Shown here one piece after another: positions 46,235 through 58,022 of a stretch of DNA of 64,000 nucleotides (its first letter is position 1; each line of letters starts with the position of its first letter). Source of the DNA: Anaspis maculata. Lineage: Eukaryota; Arthropoda; Insecta; Coleoptera; Scraptiidae. The notes under the pieces are model-generated. The model saw nothing but the letters and a program-made list of their open reading frames with translations, searched no databases and was not told where the DNA came from. The position numbers were made by a program, and so were the translations under genes. The stretch is from NCBI GenBank assembly GCA_949128115.1, contig OX421961.1, positions 87,465,277 through 87,529,276 of the forward strand, written 5' to 3'.

Positions 46235-47785
46235 TGTGTTCTCTATTAATTTTCTAATTTATCCAAATATTGTTCTCTATTTTTTTTTTCTGCATGGAGA
46301 TGTATGCAAAATTATATATTGTTGAACATGACGGCCATGGTGCAAATCTGTCCCTGATTTGTGTGACTGTTCAATTATTACAGCTGCAATAAGCTAATCT
46401 GCCCATTATTGCATTATCCAAACACGCTTGATACTAATTTAGCTAAGTCACATACTCTCTATTGTTTTATGGCCAATTTTGGGCTCGTTGACACCGCCAT
46501 AAAAAGTGATATATCTGGTCAGTAAACTATGACTATAGTAGTACGACATATGTGCCAATTACCAACGATAGCCGTTCCCCAATCAAGCCTGTCTACTACC
46601 AATATGGTGAGCTGCGGTATAAATTAGGCGGGAAACGAAATTCTACGAGCTTGGTAGGGGCCCGCAGCATGAAGGCATGCGTGAGTCAAGTCAAGTCCCT
46701 ATGGAACACAGTAACACAGATGTTTAGATCCGCATGGTTGTTTTTAAGAACAAATCACAATCTATTAACTAAACAAGCACACGAGGCGAGAGGCGAGTCG
46801 CACCAAGACTCCTCGGTCGAATGTCGATGAGCGGTAAATCAAGCCTCTCAGATCGATTTTATTTTTTCTACTATTTAGTTCTAAGAGATCCATCGAGTAG
46901 TTAATTGAATGTGCATTACTCGCGTAATCTCTAGAGCTCCTCTGAAATCTCCATAGGTATTTAGGAAAATGGAAGAAATAGCATAAAGGAAAACCAGTTG
47001 GGTAATTGGTACATTCGGTAAGTAGGTACCTACCTCCTTTTTTACAGTTGCAATAATTTATTCACTTTTATGAACAAAGCGCAGTCACACTGCGTGATGA
47101 TACACAATTACATTGATTTATTGTGGGTAAATAATGAATAACTATTGTACTTAACTACTTACATGCATACTAAGGAATGTAGTGTTGATAAGTGAACTTA
47201 GTGAACACTAGGCAAGTAGGCAACTACTCAAGAGTCTCAACAGTCAACACTAGCTAAAGTCTCCTCAGGTCCCTCTAACTAGATCTGAATATTAACACTA
47301 ATAGTGTTATAGACAGCGTTAACTTGACACTATTTCACTTTGTATTTTTACAGTAGCTTACACAGGTCGCATCCATGAGTCAAATAATATGTGGACGTTG
47401 TATAGGAGTCACTATAGTGGACATGGTATAGGTGAAAACAAGTTGCAAATGACGATAAAGGCAAACCACTTTGCAGAATCATAACTAAGCCCTAAATAAA
47501 CGATTTGACTCGCAGTGCTTTTTTTTTCGTCTCTTAGAATTTAAATGGCGCTCCTTTTTCAAAATGGTGGATATTATCCAGGGGTAGAAAGTATCATTAA
47601 GTAGATAGCATCTGTTTTTTTTTTGTGTAAAGTCATCATTATTGTGCATCAATGTTTTTTTTCAATAGTAGGTATAAGATAACAAGAATAAGAGTTCACT
47701 TTTCTACCAGATGAGATGTTAAAATCCGTTGAATAACAAAAATATGATACCTACAGCAATGTTTTATGGCCGTTCTAACAATGGG
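46235..47785. other. Stretch without a recognisable gene
   Basis: The 92-codon frame at 46552-46830 (+) has no recognisable motif. A short palindrome AACACTAATAGTGTTA lies near 47292. Confidence 0.5.
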
Positions 47786-48125
47786 TGAATTTGGGTAGCA
47801 CTTTCTTCATTGGAAGGTCTCTCCCTCTATGTTATGCAGGATTACGTTTACTACATTGAAGAGAACTGAGGAGTGGAAATATTGAACTGGACACTCAAGA
47901 ATTTTAGGAAGAAATGGGGTGGGACTCAAAAACTTGGAAATATTTTTCAGAAAAATAATTCAAATCTCTTCAATTTTATGTAACTACCTACATATCGCAA
48001 AATAGGTGGTGTCATTTGAAATTTTAAAGTTGGAGTGGGTGGAAAGGGTCATTAAAGACAGAAATTCGCCAATGTATGTTATATAGTTCTCCCCTTCTAT
48101 ATCATAAATATCGACCTGTTTTTGG
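47786..48125. repeat. Solo arm of foldback family O
   Basis: The text GGGTGAATTTGGGTAGCACTTT..., AGGAAGAAATGGGGTGGG..., GGTGGTGTCATTTGAAATTTT and GCCAATGTATGTT matches 38740-39020, then 41427-41470, in one piece. It therefore shows the uninterrupted order of the O arm, without insertion P. Confidence 0.8.
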
Positions 48126-48440
48126 TCGAATAAACGTTTACTAAGAACCATGAGTTATTAGTATCACGGGTGGATGGTTTTCAAATGATCACCGGGTATT
48201 TCAGCAGTTAGGGTTTTTTCAAGAAATTATAGAAATTGTTGATGGACCTCGGATTTTTATCTAAAATTTGAAATTTCGGGAAGTGCGTCAACCTTAAAAA
48301 TTGATCCAAGTTCCGGGAAGACGGTGCAGATGAACACACGCGATCGTGCTTGCTTATGATTGATTGTTCCGGTTAATATTGCCCGCCTTCCATCAGGAGA
48401 TAGCCAGTTTGTAATGTTGGCACACACCTGTCTTTCTGTC

Positions 48441-48612
48441 TAAAGGTGTGTTCAGTCAGCTTGTTTAGCCGCAAGTTTTAATTTTAGTCGCAAGCGCAGC
48501 GACGCTCATTGGCTCTTATGAGCCAGCCTCCTCAGAACAGCCAATAAGCGATGTAGCGCTTACGACTAAAATTAAAACTTGCGGCTAAATAAGCTGACTG
48601 AACGCACCTTAA
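48441..48612. mobile_element. Foldback MITE with 3-bp TAA duplication (Harbinger-like)
   Basis: The arms AGGTGTGTTCAGTCAGC...GCCGCAAGTTTTAATTTTAG and their near-perfect complement are flanked by TAA on both sides (48441-48443 and 48610-48612). A 3-bp TWA-type duplication is typical of PIF/Harbinger elements; the assignment is inference. The body is 166 bp. Confidence 0.8.
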
Positions 48613-50498
48613 CCTAAACTATACTCACCAAGACAGTCATCTTGGCGATTTTTTCACTTTTTCCGATTAGTATTGCGTATTGATTAGTAAGGATCCATCC
48701 AAGTGTCAAATTAAGAGAACGTGATCGCCTGATCCAAGTACAAAAATTTGAACAAGCGAACTTATCGAGGACAGCATTGCTCAGTCCTCAACGATGCGAG
48801 ATAAATAATTAAAAAGAAGCTATGTTCATCATAATGAATTAGCGTTATAGAACATTGAAATGCTGCAAAGGGGAAAAATCCGCGTTGCAGATTTAATGAC
48901 ACACGACACACGTTTCCGGTATGTTGAAGTATGGAATATGGAAGGCCACTCCAGCCAAGCCACTATAATCGTGCGTTTGAACAGTGCATATTTTAAATGC
49001 AGATGGGAGCGCTGTGCATAACGTGCCAAATTAATTACATGGGCCTGGATGCTATTCCAGCCTTGTAGGAATTTCATTTTATGGCAATAAATTCTGGCGT
49101 AGCTGGCGTGCTCGTAACAGAAACTTGGAGAATCCAAATGTTCCACTGTGACTAGAATATCGAAGGAGTTATGGGAAATTGACTTCTTAATCTCGCACCG
49201 TCATTCCTTCACACCCCCATAATATTTCGACATGTTTTTTCTCGCCAATATTCCGTTCCTGACAAGCACACTACACCACACACGTTTACTTCTCTATTCA
49301 TCTGGGTAAGACCATGATCGTAAGTTATGCCCTTGATCAGCTCATCACAGCATCGGTCCAGGAAATGTATGGGTATACTTTTAATTAAATTTATAGAAAA
49401 GAACCATGTCGATCGCTTTTTTATAGCCTCATTCCGCCAACTTCCGAGAACGTCGACCTTTTTCTCCCTTTCCCAAAGGTCGCCCAAAATCGATATAAAG
49501 CTACCTGTACGTTAGAATGTCAGTTTCTTCGACTATCGTGCCGTCTCTTACTCCCCTTAGCAATCAAAATGTTGCCGTCGGCTATTCATAATCGTCAGAA
49601 GCTCCCGCCGTGGAGCAGTAGGAGGCTTTTTAAGCACGTCTTTGGCGCGAGCAGCACATACTACACATCCTCCAATGCAAACACCGCGCCACAAATTACA
49701 TTAATAATTGAGCAATCTCAGACAAAGTGGCGCCTCGGAATGCTTGACAGCAATTAGGTAGATGCGATTTAGTTAAATAGGCAAATTATTTTCCACCCGA
49801 GATCGGAACGATAGACTGTGAACAGAAACAAAATTTCATTGTTGCAAGAAACATCAATAAAGAAAAGGTTCGAAAAGATTGCATGGCAAACTTACGTTAT
49901 AATCTTGCTATTCAACTGGGTAAGTTGATAGAATTTTTCACGCCAACAACAATACATCAACCCAGTCCAACCCACAGAGGGTTGTGTTGCACCAAAAATC
50001 TTGACCATAGCATAAAATTTCACGCACGGATGTACAGTACCCACCCAAATTATGCAACATTGTTTCTCGTTTCACAGCCCTGGCAATGCCTCAAGTGCGT
50101 CAGCCTTTTACGATTTCCTCCGTAGAGTATCGATCATTATGAGGAAGCTCGAAATTTGCACGCTAATGCTCATAAATTTTAGAGCATCGTTTCCTGAATT
50201 TTTATGCATCCCAAGTTTACATTAAATTATTATGATGCGGTATGATGAAGACTATACACAACGAAGTTAGTAATTAATCAAAGCATTGGGTCCCCTCGCC
50301 GGCTCTCCCCTATGAAAAGCTCCTGACAATTACAAAGAGATGTTTGATGTTTCTCGAAACTTCGTTTGCTAAGAAGAGGCACCTTTGATTCTTTGCGTGG
50401 TTTTAAAGACATGTTTTTACCAAACGAACAAGTACCTACCAGTTGCGACTGTTCGAAAAAGGCAACAGAAATAAATCTAAATCCCAAATAGACACCTA
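48613..50498. other. Stretch without a recognisable gene
   Basis: The longest frame (48829-49146, minus, 105 codons) shows no motif. No repeat structure is evident. Confidence 0.5.
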
Positions 50499-51157
50499 TA
50501 CAGGGTGTTTCAAAACTAAGTACCTATATATCATTGGATTCAGCTCTCAAAAATTCGGAGTTTGCGATAAAAATAGAATGAAAGAAAGTTATGGCCCCTC
50601 AAAGTTAAATTTCCAAAATCGTTTTTTTTTGCCGCAACTTTTGAGTTGTTCAACCGATGTTGATCAAATTTGAACCAAAGTTTGCTGAAATAAGTCTATC
50701 GAACGATAGCAACGCGTTTCATTAAACCTTTCAGGGGCGAAGATAATAGTGGGCACCCTACCCTTTTCTCCCCTATATCTTTAGGTCCCCCTGATAAGTT
50801 TTGAGAATAGTTCCATTCTTTGAATTCTACGTTCAATTGAGACAAAGTTACTTTTGCAAATTTTTTATTAGAGGTACTATTTTCGAGATATTTGGGTTTG
50901 AAACTTCGAAAAACATCTCGGTAACATCTTTGCCCCTAAAAATGTTAAATAAATCACGTTGTTATAGTTCGATAGAGACTTGTTTCAGCAAACTTTGATT
51001 AAAATGTCAAAAAAAAAAAATTTGAAAATTGAGCTTCAAGGGGCCATAAGTTTCTTAGGGGGCACCTCTTGCAGTTCATTTTTATCGCAAACTTCATATT
51101 TTTGAAAGCTGAATTCGAGGATGTATAGCTAGGTACTCACTTTTGAAACACCCTGTA
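50499..51157. repeat. TA-flanked foldback element, 0.66 kb (family U)
   Basis: The ends are TA-CAGGGTGTTTCAAAACTAAG and CTCACTTTTGAAACACCCTG-TA. The arms pair to a centre near 50830. TTTTCGAGATATTTGGG near 50880 is another version of the shared internal phrase. Confidence 0.9.
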
Positions 51158-51785
51158 AATGATACCTTGATGAAGATTCTGAGTTGCAGGATTCGAACAT
51201 TTAGGATGTGAGGTGGAAAGATTCTGATTATTGTAAATTTTTAGAAACTCATCGTCCATACATTTTCCAGGAATCTCGGCATTGTTGGTTATTTTGTTTA
51301 TTGGTACCACTACCACTGTAGATACTTCCGATAATTTCGTACAAAAGAATGAAGGAACGAGAATCTTTATTTTATTCAAATGTACTAGTGCAATGGTGGG
51401 ATATCGTTCCGTATAGATCCACTTGGGTTGGGAGTAGGAGCCGTTATTTACCTAGTTGTAGAACAGAAAGAACCACTCGCATAAAACTCTTTTCGCTGGC
51501 ACAAGCTCCCTGGACGGTCACCGTAACAAAATGCTAAGTAAGGTAGACACGACATTCTTGGCGTTATTGTTGGACGCATTTAGAATAGACAGTTTAGTTA
51601 GTTGCTTAAATTATACTTACAAGACATAGGTAAGTACCTACTGTCTTTGTTGTTTTCTTGTCGCCCCGGGTCTTACTTCCTAGTAGGTATTTATCCCATT
51701 CATGACTTCGCCTGACAAACGTGACTTAGCTTTGGCTCAAAATGAAACTACTTATCGGTTGGCTTAAAAATGACAACAACATAAT
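51158..51785. other. Stretch without a recognisable gene
   Basis: Only short frames. It separates family U from the DNA transposon at 51786. Confidence 0.45.
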
Positions 51786-52170
51786 TCGAGGGCCACCACG
51801 CATTACCTCGTAACTGCAAAAAAGCATTTTTTACAGAAGACACAAAAAACTTCGCAAAATGTTGAGAAAACGGAGTTAAGCCATATTTTCACTTCAAATA
51901 GTATATTAAGATTGTTTTGTAACGAAATCACAAAGAAAATGCTTCAAATTACGTTTTACGCTTAATTTTGTGTTAGTTACGTGGTGCTGCACTTTAATAG
52001 TGAGTAAGTTACGAGGTACTGCGTGTCAACGATAGTGTTATATTACTTTTAAAATAACTTATAATTGGGTCAAAATAGATGATTCGGACAAACATTTATA
52101 GGTAATGAAGCTCAAATCTCAAAATCTCAATCAAGAATAACGAAATCACAATCATATTGAAGAAAATAAT

Positions 52171-52176
52171 TTTATT
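52171..52176 (-). terminator. Candidate polyadenylation signal of the transposase gene
   Basis: AATAAA on the minus strand, about 195 bases after the stop codon at 52368. It is the clearest signal before the subterminal repeats of the element. Confidence 0.4.
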
Positions 52177-52367
52177 TGAAACAAGTTATAAAGAAAATTA
52201 CAATGATAAAAATAAATACCTATTGAAAAACTAATGACTCTGAACAAAGGTAACGAAAAAATCAGCAAATAGACAAAAAGGCAGACCAAAAATTGTTGGG
52301 ACTTCAAAGTGGGACCAGCTTCCAACGAACGTTATTATTATTTATGTGGGAGCTGATCATAGAATGC

Positions 52368-54921
52368 CTAACAGTCCTTTGGAATTACGCTTTTAATTTG
52401 CTGCAAGTCATCATATTTTCTTCTAGAAATCGGAAGAGGGGCATCGAATAAACTCGAAAATACCGCGTTTTCCAGGCTGATATGTCTTGGACGAGTGGGC
52501 AAGTCCTGGAAGCTGTCGCCGTGATTTAGTTTGAACATGATTTTGCCATCACAATATTGCAGGACACGGATATCCACCACCGTCTTTCCATTTACCGCTT
52601 TACTGGGTCGTATTGAAGAATATTTTAAGTTCTCGTTGTAGTTTCTAAAAAACGCGTGATCTTTGTGCTCTACGGTGTACGGTCCATTTTTGGTCCTGGC
52701 TCTCCTTGACGCTTCGTGGTATGCACTGGGCAAGTAAACTTCCATATTCTTGAGAGCAGTTTCTATCGTACTGTGCACCGAGTCGCACTCCATTTGTGTG
52801 TGCCCCTTTTCCAGATATTTTTGTGTTATACAACGATTGTATTTTTGTGACAGGTGCAGCAACGCATTGGACATGATGCAGTTCCTATTCTGCGCGGTAC
52901 ATCCATCCGAATAAATAATGATAGGAATATCGTCTGTAGCATTTTCCAAAAAGTTTTTCTCCAAAAAATGTACCAAAAATGAAGCGTAGGTGGATGCCTG
53001 GCCGTCAGCTTCGGTCTCGGTGAACCAATAACATGAAGCTTGATGATTGCTCAAATTGTACACAGTGTAATTGTGACAGCACAATTTGGTTCTGTAATAT
53101 AGCGAACTAGCTTTCAAATGTGGAGCCAGTTTGACTGCTTGCACATCCATAGTGACAACATGACATTTTCCAGCCAGAGCATTTTCTTTGTCACTTTGTT
53201 TCTCATCCCTGGCACTATTCTTCCTTAGAATATGCTCTCGGTATTCTTCCTCAGATAAATTGCCGTTCTTATACTTGAAACAGGTATCGCATTGATCCTT
53301 TCTTGGACAAAAAATTCCAATATTTGAATTATCAAAAAGTCTTTTGAAACTCGTTTGAGATATTGGTTCCCCATCATTGGTTTCTTCACATGTTGATCTG
53401 TACAATTTATATAATTGGGAAAATGATTGAATTCCTTGTTCCAGATATTCTTTTTTCGTATCTTTTCTGCAATAATGCGATGGCAATTTATTGAGGGAAT
53501 TCAAAAATTGTTGTGCGAAGTAATTTGCATTTTGTTGAACATTCGGTCTTACTTGTCGGCTGCGTGTATTCACTTCCCGGCTTTTCGTCATCCCAAAGGA
53601 ACTTTTCGAAACCCAGTCTCGGACCGAGCATTCCCCTAACTTCAGTGTATTAAGGTACATTATCTTGCAAACAGGTAGATCTTTATCTTCGATTTTCAAA
53701 TGATATTTGAGTGTTGCAGCTCGTCTGGGTTGATCACCTTCACGTTGTTCTTTTGGTCTTTTGGTATCTACTCGCTTGACGGTATTGCACACAAAAATTT
53801 TTCTTTGGTCCCAGTTCATGCTGGACCAGAAAGTGTTAAATATCAATTCTCTCACATTTTCTGTGACGGTTGAACATTTCGTCCCTTTCTCTTTGCATTG
53901 GCATCGTGCACCGATTTGTCTCTCTTCTCTCTCTCTATTGTGGAACGTATTAGTTTGTCCTCCTGGCTTCGTGAACCCCAAATAGCTTTTTCCTTCCATC
54001 CTAAGTTGCTTGTTTATATTTCTTTTGTTCACCCCTCGAACCTTTGTTCTACCGTCTCTTATAACGTCGTCCTCATGTCTGTTCCCTGACTCTTGCTGTT
54101 CAGTGTCTAGATGTATGTGCTCATCTCCTACGTCCTCTGTTCGCTCTTCTGAGATCTCTTCAATTTGTTCCTCTGCGTTTGTGGCTTTCTCTGTTTCTTG
54201 CTGTTCTTTCTCTCGATCTGTTCGTTTTTGTCCGACTTCATCTGTCTTCTCTTTTCCTGATATTTGCTCTGCCTCCTCTTCGCTTTCCATTTCGATGTTA
54301 TCTGTTGCAAACAATTATTTATTCACTTACTATCCAATCTTATTAAATAATAGAAGTATAGGTACTTATAGGTTTCGTTTGTTAACTGTATTAATGTAAT
54401 GTAAATTGATTTTTCCACTACAATAAAAGCATTTATTATTATTATTATTATTATTTATTTGCGTATCGTACTAACTACTTTTTGACACGTAACATCTGTC
54501 ATGCAAGTGCTCAGCATCTACGAAATCGTAAGTTAGTTGGTAGCGATTAGTCTTCTTGGTAGCGACAATACAGTGTCTTATTAAACGTGTATACTTGACA
54601 ATTATGATATTTTTGTTGTAAGGTATTCATCATTTTCTTACCTGGTGTATAACGTAGAGGTGCATTAGACACCGATGTGTCACCATCACCAACGAACACA
54701 ATTTCTGCTTCGACAATCATTGCTTCGATATCTTCTGGACTCAATACTTCGTTCAATAAAATATTATTTTCTGTTAATTCAACCAGAGGGATACTATCCA
54801 TGTTGTCAGGATTGGTATCCATATCGTATAAATTCGTATCCTCATCGTCAGAATTAGAGTTGTCTTTACTTTGAACCGCATTTTTGGCTAATTCCAAGAT
54901 TTTCTGGGTTCGCGAGAGCAT
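52368..54921 (-). CDS. Two-exon candidate DDE transposase (737 aa spliced)
   Basis: Exon 1 is 54921-54642 (93 codons plus one base, starting MLSRTQKILELAKNA), ending CCAG/GTAAG. The intron 54641-54302 ends GCAACAG, and exon 2 runs 54301-52368. The junction codon becomes GAT and the total is exactly 738 codons including stop. Exon 1 is acidic. Exon 2 starts with a charged, Glu/Lys-rich stretch, then CQCKEKGTKC...IFNTFWSSMNWDQRK, a second cluster CPRKDQCDTCFKYK, and then a possible catalytic triad: D in VVTMDVQAV, D in IIIYSDGCTAQNRN, and E in GHTQMECDSVHSTIE. The order resembles a widespread group of unnamed animal proteins with an RNase H-like C-terminal domain (DUF7869 type, from memory). 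It sits alone between the transposon ends. I cannot assign a superfamily. A domesticated host protein is less likely, given the perfect TIRs. Confidence 0.8.
54430..54461. repeat. (TTA)n microsatellite in the transposase intron
   Basis: About nine TTA/ATT units lie within the 340-bp intron. It is a useful length-polymorphism marker but has no evident function. Confidence 0.85.
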
Positions 54922-55450
54922 TATTTTGCTGGTGCAGGACCTCGTAAGTGCTCATTCACACAAACTACAGGATCTCGTAACTGCTAAATAAAAATCAAAA
55001 GTACTGATAATTTCGATATAGCTAATCAAATTATGGCCATTTTACCTTGAGAGTTGCATCAAGAACATAGAATTGTGAAATTACTTCAAAAATACTTCAA
55101 AATAGCTTTTTTATTACTTTTTTTTGGTCGAGAAGCGAGAGCGTTACAAGCTGAACGGTGCACTGCATACGAACTGCGTTAAAAGTGGCCAGTTGAGAGG
55201 TGCTGCATCTTAGATTCCTTGCATAGCTGTTACGAGGTACTGCTTTTATTCAAATACGAGGAACTGCTGTTAACAGTTCGGTGAATTTATTTACAAGTTC
55301 CTGTTTTTTTCAATTTTTGGAAAGAAATTAATATTTGATTTAAAGTCTCTCAAAATAGGTCTGTGGAGCTTTAAATTCTGCATCGAATGACATTAAAACA
55401 TCATTTTCACCAAAAATGTCAGTTACGAGGTAATGCGTGGTGGCCCTCGA

Positions 55451-57420
55451 TATGGGTTCTGCCGTCGTTCAGCGTTCAGCATGTAAGTACCTACATATGT
55501 AGTTTAGAACCACCGAAAGAGAAAAAGAGAAGTCCTTCAAGGGTTTTTGCAATGCGCCGTGCTGTATACAAATGTGTTTTAAATATAAAACGAAACAAAG
55601 AAACATTAGTGGGTACGTTTTATGTCTTTCCTGTGCATGGTGTTTATACCTATACATCGCGGCGATTGTACGTGAAGCTGCAACGCGTGTCATTGAGAAA
55701 ATGACATTATGCAAATGTTGAAATGGTAACCAGCGAAGACACTTATACTCTGTTTCCTTATATCTGCTAAATGCACCTGGCACTCAGAAGGCTTAAGTAG
55801 ATCGATTCACTGATCACTTGATACATCACTTTGCTGAGTATCCATGTACCTCGTCACCTGGTTACACAGATTGAAAATTCAACATGATCTGAACTTGGAA
55901 CAGAACGAGAGGATACTGGACAGGGATCTGGGGTTTCACTTTCCAGGGAGCTTTTCTGCTTTACGCTTGATCTAGCACGATACCCCATTTCCACTGTGTC
56001 ACTGTGTCCTGATGAACTTACCAAATCCTCATAAGGATCTCCTCTCCTTGAATCTCGCTACGCCACTGGCAATATTCCGGCATAGTCCCATATTCATTAC
56101 CCTTTTATCATTGATTTTGTTGATCTGTTGTTTCATTTTACTGGTCCACATCATCTCAGATTGTGCGGTTTGCGATTTGCTTATAGCGGCAATAGCGACC
56201 AAATGGAAATGATTCGCAAGCAGAAGAACGCCTTGCAATTTCAAAAGATCACCATCCGTTGCAAAGGTTAAACTGCATTCAGTTTATTCTAATTATAGCC
56301 GAAGACAAGCCAGCTCCCCGCAACACGAAACAGTTCAACAATGCTCATTCCCGCTGTTTGAATTACAAGTGAAAATTTGAAATTTGGATGAACTGTTGAT
56401 GAGTTTCGCCGTGAAGAATGCGAGGATAAATTACCGGCACTCTGTCACTGTTACTGTATACCTACTTCCGTCATTATTTTATAAATAAAACTATACCGGC
56501 GCTTGGGGGGTAAGTATATCCTCTTGAGTCGCCGGTTATTGCTGCAACAGTCATTGGCTGCAACGGATATACGTATACATCAGGTGCCTGAATGTGAGCT
56601 AGCTGATGGAGAAGAAGAATATGCATTCAGGTAGAAGGAACAAGGAAAAATAAAATGTGATACGTACTTACCTAGGTATATTTTGTGGAGCAAACTTTTG
56701 CCTTTCGTCCTTAATTGAATGGTTAGTGCAGAAGTAGGTAAGGCTCTTGTTGATTGCGAGGTAGGTCCAAGTACGTTCTAGATGCGAACGTTGTGTCGCG
56801 ATGTTTGCAGTTATTTTTGGCGCATACACTTCAAGCAACCGATTATTTAAGAGAATCCCTTGTCTCCAGAAGTTCATGCTTCCACAGCAGTAGTCCGGCT
56901 GTACGAATTACGAAGTACGGATTATACCTGAAGGCTTGTCGTCGAGCCAGTTAATCGGAAAACTGGCAAGTCGGTGAATTATCCTGTCGGTCAATCCAGG
57001 ACTTTTTGAAAGACCATCAACAAACTCTACCGGTTGCATCAAAGAATTCAATCATGAATTCGATTGTTAATTGGAGAGTTTCTTTGTTGAATTTTGGCAT
57101 AGTGAGCAATAAAAACGCGGAGATGATTGTATCCATCTAAGTACCTTAAGCACCTTACCTGTGCTTATTTCTTTGCGGTATAACTAATCTGAAGATTAAT
57201 AAGTTCCAGAAGTTACACCCATTTTAAGTCGAAAAGAAAGATAAGGTGAAAAGCTTCATTTCAAAGCTCTAGCACGGTTGCGTTCCCAAGATGTTCTCAT
57301 CTCTGCGGGTGAACGTAGTGTTTGGGAATCGTATTGGCTGTTCTAGACGTTTTCCTTTTTGCTTATTCATTATAAGTTCGCCAATCAATGAATTTTAGTG
57401 AAGTTAAAACTATCTCAGCT
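55451..57420. other. Stretch without a recognisable gene
   Basis: The overlapping frames at 55387-55704 (+) and 55469-55783 (-) and the one at 56029-56244 (-) show no known motif. No inverted repeat was found. Confidence 0.5.
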
Positions 57421-58022
57421 AGAGAATGTGACAGTTTAGTAAGAGAATATCAAGGTCATCTGAAATAAATATATAATATTGTTACGTCTTTCGCGTTTAG
57501 GTTCGTTTATAATTGAGACGATCGTTTTAAAACACACACTGTTTATTACTGCGTACTACAATAAATACACGCCAACAATTCACACATTTCGCGTGTATAC
57601 TGTGCTCTGGAGACGCGGCGCCTTCGCCAATTCGGCTGATGTTTTCTGATCGACCGTTGAAGTCTCCCATGTAATTTCAATCGCCAAGCCATCGCGTATA
57701 TTCTGGAAATGTCCAGAACTCCGCATTTGTACACTGTGACCTAATAGGGAAAGTCTAGAAAGACCGGGTGTTCTCCAGAAAGCACAAGAATCGTCGCTCG
57801 TAACAATATTGCACAACGAGCAATCATGCAAGTGATGAAATAGTATATGTACAACTACTATGGGTTCATTCCCATGGCATTCCATGGAGACTTGCACACT
57901 ATGCTTTTTCTAAGGCTACACTGTTTGCATTGAAACCTTTATTTCTCCACTTCCTGCTTTGACATTTTAGTGAGAGAACGTAATAGTTCAGTGAGAGAAT
58001 ATCAAGCTCATAGGAAATTAAT
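57421..58022. repeat. 50-bp imperfect direct repeat pair around the second solo LTR
   Basis: 57421-57470 (AGAGAATGTGACAGTTTAGT...) and 57973-58022 (AGAGAACGTAATAGTTCAGT...) share about 80% identity in the same orientation. They are too diverged to be the duplication made by the LTR insertion, so they predate it. Confidence 0.65.
57480..57805 (-). mobile_element. Solo LTR, 326 bp, with 4-bp target duplication
   Basis: On the minus strand it begins TGTTACGAGCGACG and ends GACGTAACA. ATAT flanks it on both sides (57476-57479 and 57806-57809). It aligns with 44485-44997 apart from the 184-bp segment and smaller gaps. AATAAACAGTGTGTG in the 3' part is shared. No internal retroelement sequence is attached. 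Confidence 0.88.

Larger units (their letters stand above)
51786..55450 (-). mobile_element. Apparently intact DNA transposon, 3.67 kb, 31-bp perfect TIRs
   Basis: The first 31 bases (TCGAGGGCCACCACG...) are the exact reverse complement of the last 31 (...CGTGGTGGCCCTCGA). Both ends hold copies of GTTACGAGGTACTGC. Forward copies lie at 51976, 52008, 55192, 55229, 55253 and 55422; reverse copies lie at 51800, 54934 and 54967. The last base of each TIR may belong to the target, and no clear target duplication was found. The element encodes one spliced minus-strand gene (52368-54921), which supplies a candidate transposase. The perfect ends and open frame suggest recent activity. Confidence 0.88.
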
